Shown: in pieces, positions 62,994 to 64,000 of the stretch | Numbering within the stretch: the stretch's first letter is position 1 | How the letters are laid out: each line of letters opens with the position of its first letter | Translations under genes and position numbers: made by a program | Source of the DNA: Natronorubrum thiooxidans | GTDB lineage: Archaea > Halobacteriota > Halobacteria > Halobacteriales > Natrialbaceae | Direction of reading: 5' to 3' | Assembly: GCF_900156475.1 (NCBI RefSeq) | Contig: NZ_FTNR01000001.1 | Span: 372,001 to 436,000 of the forward strand | Length of the DNA: 64,000 nt | Notes under the pieces: generated by a model | The model's input: the letters and a program-made list of their open reading frames with translations, nothing else | Database searches by the model: none | Told to the model about the DNA's origin: nothing

Positions 62994-63671
62994 TCAATAG
63001 ATCAGTTCGTCGTCGTGGTCGACCATGTACAGCGTCCGCGCCGCGATGTTGACCGCGTGATCGCCGACGCGCTCAAGGTCGCGGATCGTCAACAGCATCC
63101 GCGAGACGTCCTCGAGGAGCGTATCGGTGTTCTCCGTGAGTTCGACACCCGTCTCGATCTCGAGGAGATCCCGAACGACGAGTTCACTTGCGCCTTCACA
63201 CAGCGTGTCGATATCGTCATCTGCAGCCGCGATTTCGCGTGCCGACGTCACGTCACTGCGTTTGTAGGCAGCCATCGCCCGCTCGACCATGTCGATCGTC
63301 TGCTCGCCGATGTAGGCGATGTCGATGTCCGAATAGCGGCGGTACTCGGTCTGGCGCGTGTACTCGCCCAGATTGACCGCGAGATCGCCGATTCGCTCTA
63401 GATCCGTGAGGATCTTGAACGAGGATGCGACGAACCGCAAGTCGCCTGCGACGGGCTGTTGGAGTGCGAACAGCTCGACGCAGTCCTGTTCCAACTCGAG
63501 ATACCGCTCGTTGATCTCCCCGTCGCCCGTAATGACGTCAGCCGCGAGAGAATCGTCGTTCGTTTCGAACGCCTCGAGTGCCTGTCGAAGCCGCTGACAG
63601 ACGAGCGTTCCCATCTCGTAGACGTCGCGTCGCAGTTGCTCGAGTTGCTGTTGAAATTCGGTTCGCGACAT
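62994..63671 (-). CDS. phoU: phosphate signalling protein PhoU
   Basis: A 225-residue all-helical protein with two PhoU repeats (about residues 10-100 and 115-205), each with an E/DxxxD-type metal motif (LERIGDLAVNLGEY and LERVGDHAVNIAAR). PhoU tells the Pst transporter and downstream regulators the phosphate state. It begins 5 bp after pstB on the same strand, so they are co-transcribed. The N-terminal MSRTEFQQQLEQLRRDVYEM is typical. Confidence 0.95.
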   Translation of the reverse strand: MSRTEFQQQLEQLRRDVYEMGTLVCQRLRQALEAFETNDDSLAADVITGDGEINERYLELEQDCVELFALQQPVAGDLRFVASSFKILTDLERIGDLAVNLGEYTRQTEYRRYSDIDIAYIGEQTIDMVERAMAAYKRSDVTSAREIAAADDDIDTLCEGASELVVRDLLEIETGVELTENTDTLLEDVSRMLLTIRDLERVGDHAVNIAARTLYMVDHDDELIY

Positions 63672-63676
63672 GGGAG

Positions 63677-64000
63677 TTACCCGAACTTGCCGGTGATGTA
63701 GTCTTCGACGCGGTCGTGTTCGGGGTTCTCGAAGATCTTGTTCGTGTCGTCGAACTCGACGAGTTCGCCGCCGGTCAGGAAGACGGCTGTCTTGTCGGAG
63801 ATGCGGGCGGCCTGTTGCATGTTGTGGGTGACGATGACGACCGTATACTCCTTCGAGAGGTCTTCGATCAGGTCCTCAATCTTCGAGGTCGCAACCGGGT
63901 CCAGCGCCGAGGCCGGTTCGTCCATCAGAATGACTTCCGGGTCGGGCGCGATTGCGCGAGCGATACAGAGTCGCTGCTGTTGCCCGCCGGAGAGATCCAG
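63677..64000 (-). CDS. pstB: phosphate ABC transporter ATP-binding protein PstB, C-terminal part
   Basis: Only the last 107 residues are inside the window. The ABC signature [19 protein letters not shown], the Walker [14 protein letters not shown] and the H-loop [15 protein letters not shown] are seen, followed by the PstB-specific tail [17 protein letters not shown]. It precedes phoU and lies upstream of pstS in transcription order, so pstB-phoU is not at the usual 3' end of the neighbouring pstSCA genes. Confidence 0.94.
   Translation of the reverse strand: MDLSGGQQQRLCIARAIAPDPEVILMDEPASALDPVATSKIEDLIEDLSKEYTVVIVTHNMQQAARISDKTAVFLTGGELVEFDDTNKIFENPEHDRVEDYITGKFG

Noticed and set aside
1-64000. 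tRNA, rRNA and other stable RNA genes
   Set aside because: I looked through the intergenic regions for cloverleaf-like and conserved RNA segments and found none I could support; a covariance-model search would be decisive.

Overview
The window is chromosomal DNA of a halophilic archaeon, most likely a member of the Natrialbaceae (Natrinema/Haloterrigena-like; this placement is inference). The evidence is high GC, strongly acidic proteins, archaeal core genes (aIF2-gamma, Rpo7, Spt4, CarS, GTP-dependent dephospho-CoA kinase, AglB, Taw1), Tat lipoproteins, and TATA-like boxes 25-30 bp before start codons, as expected for leaderless haloarchaeal transcripts. I saw no rRNA, tRNA, CRISPR array, insertion sequence or integrase.

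Layout. 1-1.5 kb: 5' part of taw1, a small membrane protein, a phosphoglycolate phosphatase. 1.6-9.0 kb: a divergent glycerol locus, with glpK and a membrane protein leftward and glpABC rightward from a shared promoter region. 9.0-11.2 kb: an Orc1/Cdc6-like protein lacking the Walker A lysine and a DUF368 membrane protein. 11.3-23.4 kb: a protein N-glycosylation locus (aglB, an AglG-like GT2, four GT4 enzymes, a flippase, aglF) with an AT-richer middle and a ParB-like gene broken by two 1-nt frameshifts. A 44-bp tandem repeat and carS follow.

24.3-42 kb: the most interesting part, a catabolic island that looks built for ectoine/5-hydroxyectoine. It holds an ectoine hydrolase (DoeA/EutD type) followed by glutamate dehydrogenase, a D-2-hydroxyacid dehydrogenase next to a FAD/Fe-S oxidase, two M20 amidohydrolases, a threonine-dehydratase-like enzyme (EutB type), a glutaredoxin, two class III aminotransferases, a BCCT transporter and a RidA deaminase. 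A 17-bp element resembling TACACA-N5-TGTGTA lies upstream of five of these transcription units. Proposed logic: BCCT uptake, ring opening by DoeA, deacetylation by M20 enzymes, transamination of diaminobutyrate to aspartate semialdehyde, glutamate recycling by GDH, and enamine clearance by RidA.

42-50 kb: proline dehydrogenase, DUF502 protein, MATE exporter, geranylgeranyl reductase, SLC13 permease with RCK_C domains, photolyase. 50-53 kb: an information-processing cluster (dephospho-CoA kinase, spt4, rpo7, PIN protein, aIF2-gamma). 53-55.5 kb: small haloarchaeal proteins. 55.7-64 kb: phosphate homeostasis. A protein-phosphatase-like/polyphosphate kinase fusion is split by a frameshift in a (GC)4 tract, followed by pstA, pstC, pstS, phoU and the 3' part of pstB.

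Three apparent frameshifts occur in the window (two in one gene). Sequencing error has not been excluded for any of them.
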